Assembly (NCBI GenBank): GCA_009801015.1
Contig: VHZZ01003697.1
Location: 50,126-83,035, forward strand
DNA: 32,910 bases
Source: Silene noctiflora
Lineage: Eukaryota; Streptophyta; Magnoliopsida; Caryophyllales; Caryophyllaceae
Direction of reading: 5' to 3'
Positions 31,601 through 32,910 of this stretch are shown here, piece after piece. The translations under genes were made by a program, and so were the position numbers. Every line of letters starts with the position of its first letter. The first letter of the stretch is position 1. The notes beneath the pieces were generated by a model. The model was not told the DNA's origin. It saw nothing but the letters and a program-made list of their open reading frames with translations, and searched no databases.

Positions 31601-32485
31601 CAGGTAATAACATACTCGTCCTCCCACCATTTTTCACAACGAGCAACAACTACTTCTTGCGGTCTACTGGATCACATTACAATCAAAGATCAAACACCTT
31701 TCCTCCAAATGAAATCATAATATGCACATATACAAACCAAACAACCGCAACTCGCGTAAATTTAAGCTCACCATACACAAAACCATCACCATTCCAATAA
31801 ACCTCTACTTTGACTTCAATCCAAACCTAAAATCCTCCCATTTATCATAAACTATATATTCAAAACACCCCCATTCATACTTCACAACACCAGTTATTGA
31901 CGGAAAACGCTCTCAAATCCAATATTATCATCATTTTGGTGTACGATAACGTGATACACCAATTAAAACACAAATTAAACATTAAAACATACAAAAACGG
32001 ATTAAAAAAACACGCACCATTTGATGAGATACTGCGGCTCCCCCTGCAACAAAATCACAAATAATCGAAACCTAATCAATAAATGTATAAAAACCCAAAA
32101 AATCACACAAATTGAAATAAATTAATCAATCAATCAAACATAAAAAAATAAATAAAAAAAAAACCTTGCAAATCCTTCTTTTACGAATAGCTTCAACTTC
32201 AAAGAATCCATCAGCAAGTTTCTTCTTCCGCGAAATCAATTGCTCCTTCGTCACCTCAACTCCTTCATCTTCTCTCTCCTCCACGTCATCGTCATGTTCT
32301 TCTTCTTCTTCTCCATCATCATCATCATTTTCTTCGTCATGTTGTTGTTCTTCTTCGCTGTCGTCAACCACCGTGTACGGCGGCGTGTGAGATTGGTCGG
32401 GGAGAGAGGGAGTCAACGAGGGTGAGTGATCGGTCAAGAGTGGAGTAGTAGTGGAAGTAGTAGGGGTATTTTGGGGATTTTTCAT
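28669..32485 (-). CDS. LHP1: LHP1/TFL2, chromodomain-chromoshadow Polycomb protein (6 exons, 422 aa)
   Basis: Exons, from the start: 32485-32165, 32043-32018, 31036-30950, 30825-30097, 28856-28796, 28713-28669. All are GT..AG and in phase (1269 nt). LHP1 binds H3K27me3 in plant Polycomb repression, controlling flowering and development in the nucleus. The chromodomain (about 92-145) reads [36 protein letters not shown], with cage positions Phe95, Trp116 and Trp119. A chromoshadow domain (about 357-420) includes [20 protein letters not shown] and ends [11 protein letters not shown]. The hinge holds basic nuclear-targeting clusters at 151-167 (KRKRK) and 296-310 ([10 protein letters not shown]), the latter an LHP1 signature. 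An acidic Asp/Glu/His tract (about 41-78), encoded by GAT/GAA-rich repeats, precedes the chromodomain. The first cage residue is Phe where Arabidopsis LHP1, as I recall it, has Tyr. The 26-nt second exon is very small but forced by phase and by the chromodomain. Confidence 0.95.
28857..30096 (-). other. LHP1 intron 4, containing a 26-bp direct repeat
   Basis: This 1240-base intron is AT-rich and holds no gene. The phrase gtcaactgtttacacaaata followed by ttgcat occurs identically at 29561-29586 and 29625-29650, 64 bases apart, suggesting a recent small tandem duplication. No other element could be defined. The short frame at 28994-29212 is incidental. Confidence 0.6.
31460..31542. mobile_element. 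Short Stowaway-like MITE in LHP1 intron 2
   Basis: The left end cttcctatgttccatt and the right end aatgtaacagaggaag are inverted copies with two mismatches. TA flanks both sides (31458-31459 and 31543-31544). At 83 bases it is very short and probably an internally deleted copy. It sits within the 981-base intron between LHP1 exons 2 and 3 (31037-32017). Confidence 0.6.
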
Positions 32486-32910
32486 TTTATTACTATTATT
32501 GGATACTCTTCAGGAGTTGAGTTGAGACTTGAGAGACCGGTGTTCCACTCAACAACATGTGTTTGTTTTTCCTAGGTTGTTTCTCCTCAGTTTTGGGTCA
32601 CAATATCTTTTTTAATTATTATTCTTGTCTTGGAATTATGGGACAAATTTCCCTAATCTACTCTCTACTTTGTACTAATTAGGTTTCTCTAATTAAATAC
32701 ACAAATTGTGTATATGTATGGAAGGGATGCTCAAGTCTTTATGTAAAAATATAAAATGTTAACCAAAGTAGATTAGAATTTGATTACTTTGGATGGCACA
32801 CATTAGTTTGCTAAGGTGTTCAGGTATCGAGTTTAACTGATAACGTTGTTAACTGGTTAAATCATGAGTGTTTGTAATCTTGTATTAAACATTGTGCAAA
32901 CAATATTGTT
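32486..32910 (-). promoter_or_regulatory. Upstream region of LHP1
   Basis: This is the 5' flank of LHP1 up to the window end. The start codon context on the minus strand is AAAATGA. No TATA box at a typical distance is evident, in keeping with broadly expressed regulatory genes. No other element was identified. Confidence 0.4.

Noticed and set aside
32166..32425. Serine-rich and other frames opposite LHP1 exon 1
   Set aside because: They are the complement of the acidic GAT/GAA repeat tract, not genes.
1..32910. CRISPR array, tRNA, rRNA, operon or bacterial-type system
   Set aside because: No regularly spaced short repeats with unique spacers, no cloverleaf or rRNA signatures; the window is clearly plant nuclear DNA.

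Overview
The window is nuclear DNA of a flowering plant, most likely a eudicot. It shows long AT-rich introns with GT..AG borders, typical plant miniature transposons and two protein families with plant-specific architecture. The transposon texture reminds me of Caryophyllales, but that is an impression from memory. I saw no bacterial, viral or organellar signal, and no tRNA, rRNA or CRISPR array.

Layout: 1-2615 is gene-poor upstream DNA with two tandem-repeat arrays (periods of about 117 and 122 bp) and a small inverted-repeat element. 2616-25902 (+) is one very large gene. I could assemble it into 26 exons with phase-compatible junctions, giving 2124 codons plus stop. The product has an N-terminal galactose-binding/discoidin-like region, a long helical-repeat-like body (1150 codons in a single exon) and a charged C-terminal coiled coil with an Arg/Asp/Ser-rich end. 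I do not know its function. Its introns hold a triplicated array, a SINE-like remnant, a hAT element with 8-bp target duplications carrying a nested Stowaway-like MITE, a second hAT-like MITE, a foldback element with a 73-bp hairpin, and another Stowaway-like MITE.

25782-28411 is a rearranged interval. The last coding segment and 3' flank of the large gene occur twice, at 25782-26437 and 28048-28411. Between the copies lie a decayed Ty1/copia gag fragment and an intact, intronless ubiquitin-RUB (NEDD8-like) fusion gene on the minus strand, with its own TATA box and poly(A) signal. Its ubiquitin unit differs at 8 of 76 positions from the normally invariant plant sequence.

28669-32485 (-) is LHP1/TFL2 (LIKE HETEROCHROMATIN PROTEIN 1). 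I reconstructed it as six exons encoding 422 residues with a chromodomain and a chromoshadow domain. It is convergent with the large gene. The remainder, 32486-32910, is its upstream region.

The points most worth a second look are: the in-frame TGA in the large gene, followed by a 15-codon basic tail present in both duplicate copies; the divergent ubiquitin-RUB gene between duplicated gene ends; and the near-perfect intronic hairpin. The three genes do not form an operon-like unit. Two act in chromatin or ubiquitin-like pathways, but nothing here shows that they work together.
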